7,406 bases of DNA from Actinomycetales bacterium UBA1416 (GCA_002304945.1 DBPQ01000126.1:1118-8523); one strand, 5' to 3'; shown: positions 1-5,836, counted from the first letter of the stretch. Numbers and translations: made by a program. Notes: a model not told the origin generated them from the sequence alone.

Positions 1-29
1 GGCGGCGGCGGGCGACGCCGTGACAGGAA

Positions 30-35
30 TAGGAT
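30..35 (+). promoter_or_regulatory. Possible -10 box for the first small gene
   Basis: TAGGAT matches the actinobacterial TAnnnT -10 pattern and would start transcription near base 42. No good -35 is visible in the few bases upstream. If it is used, the ATG at 34 would lie before the transcript start, which favours the ATG at 82 as the real start of the next gene. Confidence 0.25.
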
Positions 36-81
36 GATGAGGCAGCCCGCGACCAGGCGGGCACGTCTCCCGGGAGCAGCG

Positions 82-255
82 ATGTGGCTGGTGTCCGCAC
101 TGGTGGGGGCTGTGAGCCTCCCCGCAGGTGCCGTGCTCGTGTGGAAGGCCGTCAACGCCGGCGAGAACTCGGTGAAGGCGATGGGGCTGGCGATCACCGG
201 AGTCGGGCTGGTCTACCTGGCGCTGTACCTGTTGGGCATCGCGCCGCCACAGTGA
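82..255 (+). CDS. Small two-helix membrane protein, function unknown
   Basis: This 57-residue protein has two hydrophobic segments, about residues 2-18 (LVSALVGAVSLPAGAVLVW region) and 32-51 (GLAITGVGLVYLALYLLGI region), joined by a short polar loop with KAVNAGENSVKA. It is likely an inner-membrane hairpin protein. I do not recognise a family. The ATG at 82 was chosen because GGGAG lies five bases before it. The sixteen codons from the in-frame ATG at 34 have a poorer third-position GC content than the rest, and a possible -10 overlaps that earlier ATG. The earlier start would add a basic leader (MMRQPATRRAR...), so it is not excluded. The stop codon lies inside a 13-bp tandem duplication. 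The gene converges on ppgK with a 31-base gap. Confidence 0.6.
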   Translation: MWLVSALVGAVSLPAGAVLVWKAVNAGENSVKAMGLAITGVGLVYLALYLLGIAPPQ

Positions 256-268
256 GCCGCCACAGTGA
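243..268. repeat. Perfect 13-bp tandem duplication over a stop codon
   Basis: The unit GCCGCCACAGTGA occurs at 243-255 and again at 256-268 with no mismatch. The first copy holds the last three sense codons and TGA stop of the small membrane protein, and the second copy repeats them just after the stop. It looks like a recent slippage event that left the protein unchanged. Confidence 0.9.
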
Positions 269-269
269 A

Positions 270-284
270 CCGCACCACCTGCGG
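270..284. terminator. Weak hairpin between convergent genes
   Basis: CCGCA (270-274) pairs perfectly with TGCGG (280-284) around the loop CCACC. It sits between the stop of the small membrane protein and the stop of ppgK and could serve both strands. The stem is only 5 bp and no T-run follows on either side, so it is a weak candidate. Confidence 0.25.
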
Positions 285-286
285 CG

Positions 287-1069
287 TCAGACCGCCCGAA
301 GTGGGTCGGGATGCTTCTGGCGCTCCACCGCAAGCCAGGCGGCCCCGACGATCCCTGCCCTGTTCCGGAGTTCCGCGGGAATGATCGGCGTGCGGAGCTT
401 CAGCTTGGGCAGGAACTTCTCGTGGTGCTTGCTCACCCCACCACCGACCACGAAAAGGTCCGGCCAGAACAGCTTCTCCACCGTCTCGTAGTAGCGCTGG
501 AGCCGGGGCACGTACTCGTCGAAGCTGAGCTTCTCCCGCTCCCGCACGGAGGCGGCAGCGAAGGTCTCCGCGTCCTTCCCGTCGATCTCCAGGTGGCCGA
601 TCTCCGTGTTGGGGAGCAGTTCGTTCCGGTTGATGATCGCGGAGCCTATGCCCGTGCCGAGGGTGGTGACGATCACGAGGCCCTGGTGCCCCTTCGCGGC
701 GCCGAAGATGACCTCGGCCACCCCGGCCGCGTCGGCGTCGTTCATGACGAAGATGTCCCGGCCGAGTGCCTCGCCGAAGATGGCCTCCGCGGGGGCGTCG
801 ATCCAGGACTTGTCGATGTTGGCCGCGGACCTCGTGACGCCGTGGGTGACCACGGCGGGGATGGTGACGCCGATGGGGCTGTCACCCACCTGGTCGGCGA
901 AGGCGTCCACGATCTCCTTGACCACGAGCGCCACGTTCGCGGGCGTGGAGGGCTGCGGCGTCACGATGCGCAGGCGGTCGCTGGCGAATTCACCGGTCGT
1001 CAGGTCGACCATCGCCCCCTTGATCCCGGAACCCCCGATGTCGATGCCGAGGACGTGCTGGTCGCTCAT
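287..1069 (-). CDS. ppgK: Polyphosphate glucokinase (PpgK)
   Basis: The 260-residue protein is a ROK/hexokinase-fold kinase that phosphorylates glucose to glucose-6-phosphate, using polyphosphate (and usually ATP) as donor in the cytoplasm. The phosphate-binding loop DIGGSGIKG is at residues 10-18, the catalytic segment NDADAAG at 110-116 (likely base D111), the second phosphate loop LGTGIGSA at 137-144, and the sugar-binding EIGHLEIDG at 156-164. The stretch SVREREKLSFDEY near 174-186 is typical of PpgK rather than general ROK kinases. The length is normal for actinobacterial PpgK. The ATG is preceded by AGGAG at six bases' spacing, and the protein begins directly with the kinase fold, so this start is firm. 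The gene is monocistronic here, divergent from the HEAT-repeat gene. The enzyme lets the cell feed stored polyphosphate into glycolysis. Confidence 0.95.
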   Translation of the reverse strand: MSDQHVLGIDIGGSGIKGAMVDLTTGEFASDRLRIVTPQPSTPANVALVVKEIVDAFADQVGDSPIGVTIPAVVTHGVTRSAANIDKSWIDAPAEAIFGEALGRDIFVMNDADAAGVAEVIFGAAKGHQGLVIVTTLGTGIGSAIINRNELLPNTEIGHLEIDGKDAETFAAASVREREKLSFDEYVPRLQRYYETVEKLFWPDLFVVGGGVSKHHEKFLPKLKLRTPIIPAELRNRAGIVGAAWLAVERQKHPDPLRAV

Positions 1070-1146
1070 GTGGAACTCCTGGTGGGTGAGGCTGTCGGTG
1101 AGGCGGTCAGAGGCCGCCCGAGCGAGGCGGTCCTGTCCCTGGGGCC

Positions 1147-1153
1147 TAGGCTA
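1147..1153. promoter_or_regulatory. Symmetric bidirectional -10 element, ppgK / HEAT gene
   Basis: TAGGCTA reads as TAGGCT on the plus strand and TAGCCT on the minus strand, so one 7-base element fits TAnnnT in both directions. It overlaps the perfect palindrome GCCTAGGC at 1144-1151. Plus-strand transcription would start near 1159, about 50 bases before the HEAT ATG. Minus-strand transcription would start near 1141, about 72 bases before the ppgK ATG. I see no clear -35 on either side, and a second plus-strand box, TACGGT, lies at 1152-1157. Confidence 0.35.
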
Positions 1154-1209
1154 CGGTTGCGGGCGCCGCGCCACGAGCGTTTCCGCGCCCGTACAGGGAG
1201 GTGGGTGGA

Positions 1210-1851
1210 ATGACCTTCGGCACCGGGACGCCTCCGGCAGTGCTCGTCGACCTGCTCGGGGACGCCGACCCCGACGTCCGCCTCCGCGCCGCCCTAGAGC
1301 TGGGCGAGTCCCGGCACGACCCGGCCGCCCCTGCGATCGTGGATCGCTTCGGCCGGGAACGGGACTTCTACATCCGCGAGACCCTCACCTGGGCCGCGCT
1401 GCGCATGCCTGTCGCCGCCCTCCCCCACGTCCGCGACGCCCTCGCCAGCCCGCGCTGGCGCTGCGCCACCGCACGGCGGCCGAGGTGCGCCGCCATGCCG
1501 CCGACACCCTCAGCCATCTGGGTTCCCCGGACGCCGACGACGCCGCGCCCGCCCTCGCCGCCGCCGTCGCCGACCCTGACGAGGCCGTCCGCCTCGCGGC
1601 CCTCAACGCGCTGGGCCAACTGCTCCTGCCGTCCGCGTGGGCGGTGATCGACGAGGCCGCGGGATCCGCGGAGCACCTGCTCCGCGTCCTCGCCGAGCGA
1701 CTTGGCGAGCGCCGGCCGACGGAGCGGGAGATGCGGTTGGCCGAGCTGCGGCGTCGGCGGGCAGGTGAGCGTGGTGAACCCGGGGACCACGGTGGACGGC
1801 CTCCTGATCGGGCGGGGCGTCCGCGTCACCTGGTTCGCGGTCAGTCGCTGA
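1210..1851 (+). pseudogene. HEAT-repeat protein gene with two frame changes
   Basis: ATG at 1210 follows GGGAGGTGGGTGG (1198-1208). The first frame gives HEAT-like helices (LGDADPDVRLRAALELGES, DFYIRETLTWAAL) up to about 1450. Homology-like sequence then moves to another frame, roughly 1465-1755: EVRRHAADTLSHLG and DPDEAVRLAALNALGQL, then LAERLGERRPTEREM. From about 1741 the first frame again shows almost only G or C at third positions and runs to TGA at 1849-1851, while the middle frame loses that bias. Joined, the product would be about 214 residues, plausible for a small HEAT-repeat scaffold protein that mediates protein-protein contacts. As written, the first frame stops at 1645-1647 with an unrelated tail. 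Either the gene is broken by compensating indels or the assembly has two indels in a GC-rich stretch. The family call rests on the repeat pattern, and the exact C-terminus is uncertain. Confidence 0.65.
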
Positions 1852-2218
1852 GCCAGGTACGGTGCTCCAGTTGCGCGCCGGCCTCCAGTGCCCCGCCGAG
1901 GCTCATGGCGTGCAGGCCGCGATCCGCCGCTTCGTGGAGGATCCGCCGCGCGAGTTCGCCCCTGTCCACGGTGGGAGGGGTGAAGTCATCGATGGCTCCG
2001 TCGCTGCGGCCGGCGAACCCGTCGTGCGAGAGCAGGACCCCGCCGGGAACGAGACCGGGCCGTGCGGTCTCCACGTACGCGTCCATGGGACGGGTGAACC
2101 AGTCCTCGGTGACGGCACTCCACATCACCGGGGTGAGGCCAGTCCTCGTGACGGCCGCCCAGGTCGCCGCGTCCTGCGCACGTGCGGGTTCGGGTTCCGC
2201 GAGCCTACCGGGATCCGG
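1841..2218 (-). pseudogene. 5'-truncated polysaccharide deacetylase remnant
   Basis: The minus strand is open from the TRIC stop codon to TGA at 1841-1843, giving 125 residues without a convincing start. They resemble the C-terminal third of a NodB-homology (CE4) deacetylase: ATWAAVTRTGLTPVMWSAV, then TEDW at the place of motif 4, and GGVLLSHDG matching motif 5 (the LxHD signature), followed by PPTVDRGELARRILHEA and a C-terminal SLGGALEAG segment. Motifs 1-3 (TFDD, HSxxH, RPPxG), which carry the metal ligands and catalytic base, are missing, and the intact TRIC gene occupies the place where they would lie. A GTG at 2126-2128 could start a 95-residue product with no catalytic core. I infer a deletion remnant. 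It reads in the same frame as TRIC, separated only by that gene's stop. Confidence 0.7.
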
Positions 2219-2854
2219 TCAGGACAGCCCGTCCAGCCGGGTGCGGGCCGTGGGCGCGTTGAGCCGGTAGCGGATGGCCGCGATCCGGATCCCGAAGCAC
2301 ACGAGCGCGCCGATCACGGCCCCGGGAACGCCGAGCACCTCGTCCTGCACCATGGCCACGGCGACCGCGGCCCCCACGAGCGCGGGGATCGCGTACAGCT
2401 CACCCACGAGGATGGTGGGGACCTCCCGGATCATCATGTCGCGAATGGTCCCGCCGCCCACGGCCGTGACGGCCCCGAGGACGATCGCCGGTCCGGGGTC
2501 CAGCCCGAAGTTGAGCGCCCGGTAGGCCCCCGCCACGCAGAAGAGGCTCAGGCCGGCGGCGTCGAGCACCAGGATGGCCCGGTTGAGGAACCGGGGAGGC
2601 CGGCTGATGAAGAACGCGATCATGCTGCCGGCGGCCGCCACGGCCAAATACGGCCAATAGGTGAACGCCAGCGGCGGGATCGCGCCGATCAGCACGTCCC
2701 GCAGCATGCCCCCACCCACGGCCGTGACCATCCCGAGCGTGAGGATCCCGACGATGTCGAGGCGGACCTTCCGGGCCGCCGTCAGCGCCCCGTTCACCGC
2801 GAACGCGAAGATCCCGAGCAGGTCGAGCGCGAGGACGACGGCGGTGACGGTCAC
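2219..2854 (-). CDS. TRIC / YicG-type (UPF0126) membrane channel
   Basis: The 211-residue protein is an integral membrane protein of the prokaryotic TRIC family (YadS/YicG, PF03458). Archaeal and bacterial members form trimeric potassium-permeable channels, and some have been described as glycine transporters. It has about seven hydrophobic segments and a clear internal duplication. Each half starts with a D-x-x-G helix (DLLGIFAFAVNGAL at 11-24; LDAAGLSLFCVAGAYRAL at 98-115) and then carries the signature GGGxxRD (GGGMLRD at 47-53; GGGTIRD at 133-139), whose glycine hinge and basic residue line the pore in known structures. The length is normal and both signatures are intact. The start is GTG with AGGA seven bases before it. 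The gene is divergent from the small gene at 2916, and a deacetylase remnant lies directly downstream. The substrate cannot be told from sequence. Confidence 0.9.
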   Translation of the reverse strand: MTVTAVVLALDLLGIFAFAVNGALTAARKVRLDIVGILTLGMVTAVGGGMLRDVLIGAIPPLAFTYWPYLAVAAAGSMIAFFISRPPRFLNRAILVLDAAGLSLFCVAGAYRALNFGLDPGPAIVLGAVTAVGGGTIRDMMIREVPTILVGELYAIPALVGAAVAVAMVQDEVLGVPGAVIGALVCFGIRIAAIRYRLNAPTARTRLDGLS

Positions 2855-2863
2855 GCCCGCATC

Positions 2864-2892
2864 CTGCCACAGCAGTGCCGGTCACGTAGGCT
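2864..2892 (+). promoter_or_regulatory. Candidate promoter for the gene at 2916
   Basis: CTGCCA (2864-2869, four of six bases of TTGACA) and TAGGCT (2887-2892, fits TAnnnT) are separated by 17 bases. Transcription would begin near 2899, leaving a short leader with AAGGAGG at 2903-2909, six bases before the ATG. The -35 overlaps the ribosome-binding region of the divergent TRIC gene. Confidence 0.45.
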
Positions 2893-2915
2893 CGAGGCAA
2901 CCAAGGAGGCAGATC

Positions 2916-3182
2916 ATGGACTCTCTCGCCATCGGGATCGCCGTCGCCCTTGCCGTGATCCTGGCGGTGGTCGTGTACTTCACCCAGTACCGGCTTGCCG
3001 CCCGCTTCCGTCGCGGCCGCCGTGGCACGGACGGCGACGGCGTGGATCGTGGCCGGGCCGACGGCGTCGAGCGCCTGGACACCACCGGCCCGGACAGCGG
3101 GGGCCAGCGCCAGGGCGGGCACGTGAACCCGTACATGCCGCCGATCCGGCAGGACGGGATCAACAACCCGGGCGGCTTCTGA
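2916..3182 (+). CDS. Small membrane-anchored hypothetical protein
   Basis: The 88-residue product has one N-terminal transmembrane helix, about residues 5-24 (AIGIAVALAVILAVVVYFTQ), followed at once by a basic stretch (RLAARFRRGRRG). By the positive-inside rule the tail faces the cytoplasm. The rest is polar and disordered-looking, rich in Gly, Asp and Arg, and ends in a proline/asparagine-rich segment (NPYMPPIRQDGINNPGGF). I do not recognise a family and assign no function. The start is well supported: a strong AAGGAGG Shine-Dalgarno lies six bases before the ATG, and a candidate promoter lies just upstream. The gene precedes the DMT transporter by 51 bases, but hairpins and a separate -10 box in that gap suggest independent transcription. 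Confidence 0.75.
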   Translation: MDSLAIGIAVALAVILAVVVYFTQYRLAARFRRGRRGTDGDGVDRGRADGVERLDTTGPDSGGQRQGGHVNPYMPPIRQDGINNPGGF

Positions 3183-3186
3183 CGCC

Positions 3187-3217
3187 CGCGCGGGGGGTGC
3201 CGCGCGCACCGGCACCC
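3187..3217 (+). terminator. Two overlapping, mutually exclusive hairpins
   Basis: Stem A pairs CGCGCGG (3187-3193) with CCGCGCG (3200-3206). Stem B pairs GGGTGCC (3195-3201) with GGCACCC (3211-3217). Each is a perfect 7 bp, and they share bases 3200-3201, so both full stems cannot form together. They begin five bases after the stop of the small gene and end just before the -10 box of the transporter. There is no T-run, so a GC-hairpin terminator for the small gene is only a modest inference. Confidence 0.3.
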
Positions 3218-3220
3218 GTC

Positions 3221-3233
3221 TAGGGTGGTCCGC
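3221..3233 (+). promoter_or_regulatory. -10 box for a probable leaderless transporter mRNA
   Basis: TAGGGT at 3221-3226 fits TAnnnT, and the GTG start at 3234 lies seven bases after it, the distance at which transcription usually begins. No Shine-Dalgarno sequence precedes that GTG. This is the arrangement seen in leaderless actinobacterial mRNAs. No clear -35 is visible, as is common for such promoters. Confidence 0.5.
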
Positions 3234-4325
3234 GTGACCGGCACGCTTCTCACCGCGCTCCGCCACCGCGGCGTCCAGGCCGCGCTGCTGGCGGCCCTGC
3301 TGTTCGGCGCCGGCACGCCCCTGGCCAAGCTGCTCCTCGACGACGACGTCAGCCCCTGGATGCTCGCCGGCCTCCTCTACCTGGGGTCGGGGATCGGGCT
3401 GACCGCCTACCGCCTGGCGCGCCGGGCCCCGCGCGTCCGGCTCGCCCGCGCGGACGTGACCCCCCTCGCCGGGGCCATCCTCTTCGGGGGCGTGATCGGA
3501 CCGGTCCTCCTCATGTACGGCCTGGTGGGAATGCCGGCCTCCGGTGCGTCCCTGCTGCTGAACGCCGAGGGCGTGTTCACGGCCCTGCTCGCGTGGTTCG
3601 TGTTCCGCGAGAACTTCGACCGGCGCATCGCGCTCGGCATGGTCGCGATCGTGGCGGGCGCCGTGGTGCTGTCCTGGCCGGGTGAGGCGCGCTTCTCCGC
3701 GGCCCTGCCCGCCCTGGCGGTCCTGGGGGCCTGCCTCGCGTGGGGCATCGACAACAACCTCACCCGCAAGGTCTCCCTCACCGACGCCACCTGGCTCGCG
3801 GCCATCAAGGGGCTGGTGGCGGGCCCGGTCAACCTCCTGCTCGCGCTCTCGCTCGGGGCGGCACTCCCGCCGGCCGTGAACGTGGCAGGCGCGATGGCCG
3901 TGGGGCTCGTGGCCTACGGGATCAGCCTCACCCTGTTCATCGTGGCCCTGCGGCACATCGGCACGGCCCGCGCCGGCGCCTACTACTCCGTGGCACCGTT
4001 CTTCGGAGCGCTGCTGGCCCTCGCGCTCGGCGAATCGCTCACAGTCCCGCTGGTGGTGGCCGGTCTCCTCATGGCACTCGGGGTGGCACTCCACCTCACC
4101 GAACGGCACTCCCACCGCCACACCCACGAGGCCCTCACCCACGACCACTGGCACACCCACGACGACCTGCATCACGACCACCAGCACGCGGAACCTGTCC
4201 CTGTGGCCGGGCACCGCCACCCGCACACGCACGAGGCCGTCACGCACACCCACGAGCACTACCCGGACGCCCACCACCGCCACGCTCACGGGGAGGGCGT
4301 GAGCGAGAGGCTGGGGGCATCGTGA
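3234..4325 (+). CDS. DMT/EamA transporter with His-rich C-terminal tail
   Basis: The 363-residue protein has about ten transmembrane helices over residues 15-287, arranged as two EamA repeats (roughly 15-148 and 158-286). The typical elements are GAGTPLAKLLL in helix 1, GASLLLNAEGVFTALLAW before helix 5, and ARAGAYYSVAPFFGALLALALGE near the end. EamA proteins are drug/metabolite-superfamily carriers. This one adds a cytoplasmic-side tail, 292-352, with 23 histidines in 61 residues, built from two related copies (about 294-318 and 327-352). Such a tail can bind Zn, Ni or Co, so a metal or metal-complex substrate is an inference supported by the overlapping CDF gene. The start GTG at 3234 was chosen because a -10 box ends seven bases before it; the GTG at 3225 overlaps that box. 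Substrate and direction of transport are unknown. Confidence 0.9.
   Translation: MTGTLLTALRHRGVQAALLAALLFGAGTPLAKLLLDDDVSPWMLAGLLYLGSGIGLTAYRLARRAPRVRLARADVTPLAGAILFGGVIGPVLLMYGLVGMPASGASLLLNAEGVFTALLAWFVFRENFDRRIALGMVAIVAGAVVLSWPGEARFSAALPALAVLGACLAWGIDNNLTRKVSLTDATWLAAIKGLVAGPVNLLLALSLGAALPPAVNVAGAMAVGLVAYGISLTLFIVALRHIGTARAGAYYSVAPFFGALLALALGESLTVPLVVAGLLMALGVALHLTERHSHRHTHEALTHDHWHTHDDLHHDHQHAEPVPVAGHRHPHTHEAVTHTHEHYPDAHHRHAHGEGVSERLGAS
4107..4289 (+). repeat. His-rich coding segment, duplicated motif
   Basis: Codons 292-352 of the transporter encode two similar blocks. The first starts HRHTHEALTHDHWHTHDDLH (4113 on) and ends near 4187. The second starts HRHPHTHEAVTHTHEHYPDA (4212-4289). 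Both share the order H-x-H, T-H-E-A, a run of alternating His, an acidic residue and a closing HH. The blocks are separated by a Pro/Val linker (AEPVPVAG). The pattern suggests an internal duplication of a metal-binding module. Confidence 0.75.
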
Positions 4326-5242
4326 GCCGCGACCACGCGCACGGGCACGGGCACACGGCCACACCCCGCCGTCGGCTCGCGATCGCGTTCACGATCACCG
4401 CGACGATCCTCGTGGCGGAGGTCGTCGGCGCGCTGTGGACCGGGAGCCTCGCCCTGCTCGCTGACGCCGGCCACATGCTCACCGACGCCGGCGGGCTGCT
4501 CATGGCGCTCGTCGCGGCGTCGCTGGCCCTGCGTCCGCCGACGCCGTCGCGCACCTGGGGGTGGCGGCGCGCCGAGGTCCTCGCGGCCGGGGCCCAGGCG
4601 ACGGTGCTGCTCGGGGTGGGGCTGTTCGCGTTCGTGGAGGGGGTCCGGCGGTTGGCGGAACCACCCGAGGTGACCTCGACGGGCCTGCTGGTGTTCGGCG
4701 TCGTCGGGTTGGTGGGGAACATCGCCTCGCTGCTGGTGCTGCACGGCGGACGGCGGGCCAACCTCAACATGCGCGCCGCGTTCCTGGAGGTGGTGAACGA
4801 CGCGCTCGGGTCGGTGGCCGTGATCGTGAGCGCCGTCCTCATCGCCACGCTCGGGTGGTACCGGGCAGACGCGGTCGCGGGCATGCTCATCGCGGCGTTG
4901 ATCATCCCCCGGACCCTGCGCATCATCCGCGAGGCCGGCAACGTCCTCCTCGAGTCCACTCCCCGCGGACTCGACCTGGAGGAGGTGCGGCGCCACATCC
5001 TCGCCGTCCCCCATGTCCGTGCTGTCCACGAGTTGCACGCCTCACAGATCACCACCGGGCTGCCGGTGCTGAGCGCGCACGTGGTGCTGGAGGACGCCTG
5101 CTTCATGGACGGGCACGCCGGCGAGATGCTGGCAGAGCTGCAGAAGTGCGTGGCGGAACACTTCGAACTCGGGGTCGAGCACACGACGTTCCAGCTCGAG
5201 CCGGAGTCCCACGCCAGCCGTGAGCGGCGGATGCACGAGTGA
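4322..5242 (+). CDS. CDF-family (CzcD/ZitB-like) metal cation efflux protein
   Basis: The 306-residue protein is a cation diffusion facilitator: a membrane antiporter that exports Zn2+, and in some members Co2+, Cd2+ or Ni2+, in exchange for protons. A His-rich start (HAHGHGH, residues 5-11) leads into six helices. The helix-2 signature LLADAGHMLTDAGG gives H51 and D55 of the transport site. Helix 5 carries FLEVVNDALGS, where E156 and D160 take the places usually held by His/Asp and Asp. The C-terminal cytoplasmic domain (about 210-306) is of normal size and contains VHELHASQITTGLPVLSAHVV with several potential ligands. The start is GTG at 4322, overlapping the transporter stop as GTGA, so translation is probably coupled. 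The next gene converges with a 6-base gap. Metal specificity is not decidable from sequence, but zinc is the default guess. Confidence 0.93.
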   Translation: MSRDHAHGHGHTATPRRRLAIAFTITATILVAEVVGALWTGSLALLADAGHMLTDAGGLLMALVAASLALRPPTPSRTWGWRRAEVLAAGAQATVLLGVGLFAFVEGVRRLAEPPEVTSTGLLVFGVVGLVGNIASLLVLHGGRRANLNMRAAFLEVVNDALGSVAVIVSAVLIATLGWYRADAVAGMLIAALIIPRTLRIIREAGNVLLESTPRGLDLEEVRRHILAVPHVRAVHELHASQITTGLPVLSAHVVLEDACFMDGHAGEMLAELQKCVAEHFELGVEHTTFQLEPESHASRERRMHE

Positions 5243-5248
5243 GGGGAC

Positions 5249-5824
5249 TCAGCCGATCCGCTCCAGGAAGCTCAGGACCCGCTCGGCGAGCAACGCAGCG
5301 GAGTGCTCGTCGTAGGACGGCAGGCTGAAGTCCCCGAACAGGTGCTGGTCGCCCGGGTAGAGGAAGAGCTCGGCGTCGGGCGCGGAGGCAACGAGGGCGC
5401 GGGCGGAGCCGATGTCGCCGTCGCCCACGAACCAGCGGTCGGCGTCCTTGCCGTGGATCTGCACGGGGACACCCGCCGGCCACTCCCCGAACTCCTCCAC
5501 CGGCAGGCACGCCTCGAAGAAGAGTGCACCCCGGGCACCCGGGCGGGTCTGCGCGAACATCTGGGCCGGCATCACGCCGAGGGAGATCCCGGCGTACACC
5601 AGCTCCTCGGGCAGCGCCTCCACCGCGGTGCGGGCGCGGTGGAGGAGGTTCTCGCCGCCCACCTCCTGGAAGTGGGCGATGCCCTCGTCCAGCGTGTCGA
5701 AGGTATGGCCCTCGAACAGGTCGGGCAGGTGCACCACGTGCCCCGCGCGGCGGAGGATGTCCGCGAAGCCCTCCACCCCCGGGGTGAGTCCCTGCGCGTG
5801 GTGGAACAGCACGATCTCGGCCAT
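5249..5824 (-). CDS. Dienelactone-hydrolase-family alpha/beta hydrolase
   Basis: This 191-residue cytoplasmic protein has the dienelactone hydrolase fold. It opens with a beta strand, MAEIVLFHHAQGLTPGV, and has LPDLFEGHTFDTLDEG at about 33-48. The nucleophile elbow is GISLG at 79-83, so the predicted nucleophile is Ser81, where classical dienelactone hydrolases have Cys. Candidate acids lie in HGKDADRWFVGDGD (124-137), and the histidine is H161 in YPGDQHLFGD. The triad is thus complete in a Ser form, which fits a general esterase or lactonase; the natural substrate is unknown. Start ATG at 5822-5824 follows GGGAG at seven bases' spacing. The longer GTG-type start at 5851 lacks such a site. 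The gene lies 69 bases downstream of arsC on the same strand and may be read from it or from its own promoter. Confidence 0.88.
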   Translation of the reverse strand: MAEIVLFHHAQGLTPGVEGFADILRRAGHVVHLPDLFEGHTFDTLDEGIAHFQEVGGENLLHRARTAVEALPEELVYAGISLGVMPAQMFAQTRPGARGALFFEACLPVEEFGEWPAGVPVQIHGKDADRWFVGDGDIGSARALVASAPDAELFLYPGDQHLFGDFSLPSYDEHSAALLAERVLSFLERIG

Positions 5825-5836
5825 GGTCGCTCTCCC

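Noticed and set aside
1440..1480. Programmed ribosomal frameshift in the HEAT gene
   Set aside because: No slippery heptamer, upstream Shine-Dalgarno stimulator or convincing downstream structure was seen, and a second shift would also be needed.
1368..1829. A 153-codon minus-strand frame over the HEAT gene
   Set aside because: Its composition is Arg/Ser/Pro-rich and featureless, and the plus strand explains the region with HEAT-like repeats.
606..2270. A 554-codon open frame on the plus strand
   Set aside because: Its first part is antisense to ppgK, its middle is the shifted HEAT segment and its end is antisense to the deacetylase remnant. The absence of stops reflects high GC, not one gene.
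1862..3223. A 453-codon plus-strand frame antisense to TRIC
   Set aside because: TRIC has both GGGxxRD signatures on the other strand. This frame is low-complexity and has no recognisable motif.
4107..4289. CRISPR-like or DNA-level tandem repeat
   Set aside because: The regular pattern comes from CAC/CAT histidine codons in a protein tail. Repeat units and spacers are not constant in DNA.
2400..4364. A 654-codon open frame on the minus strand
   Set aside because: It runs antisense to the DMT transporter and across TRIC in another frame, with low-complexity Arg/Gly/His/Glu composition. It is a GC-driven shadow.
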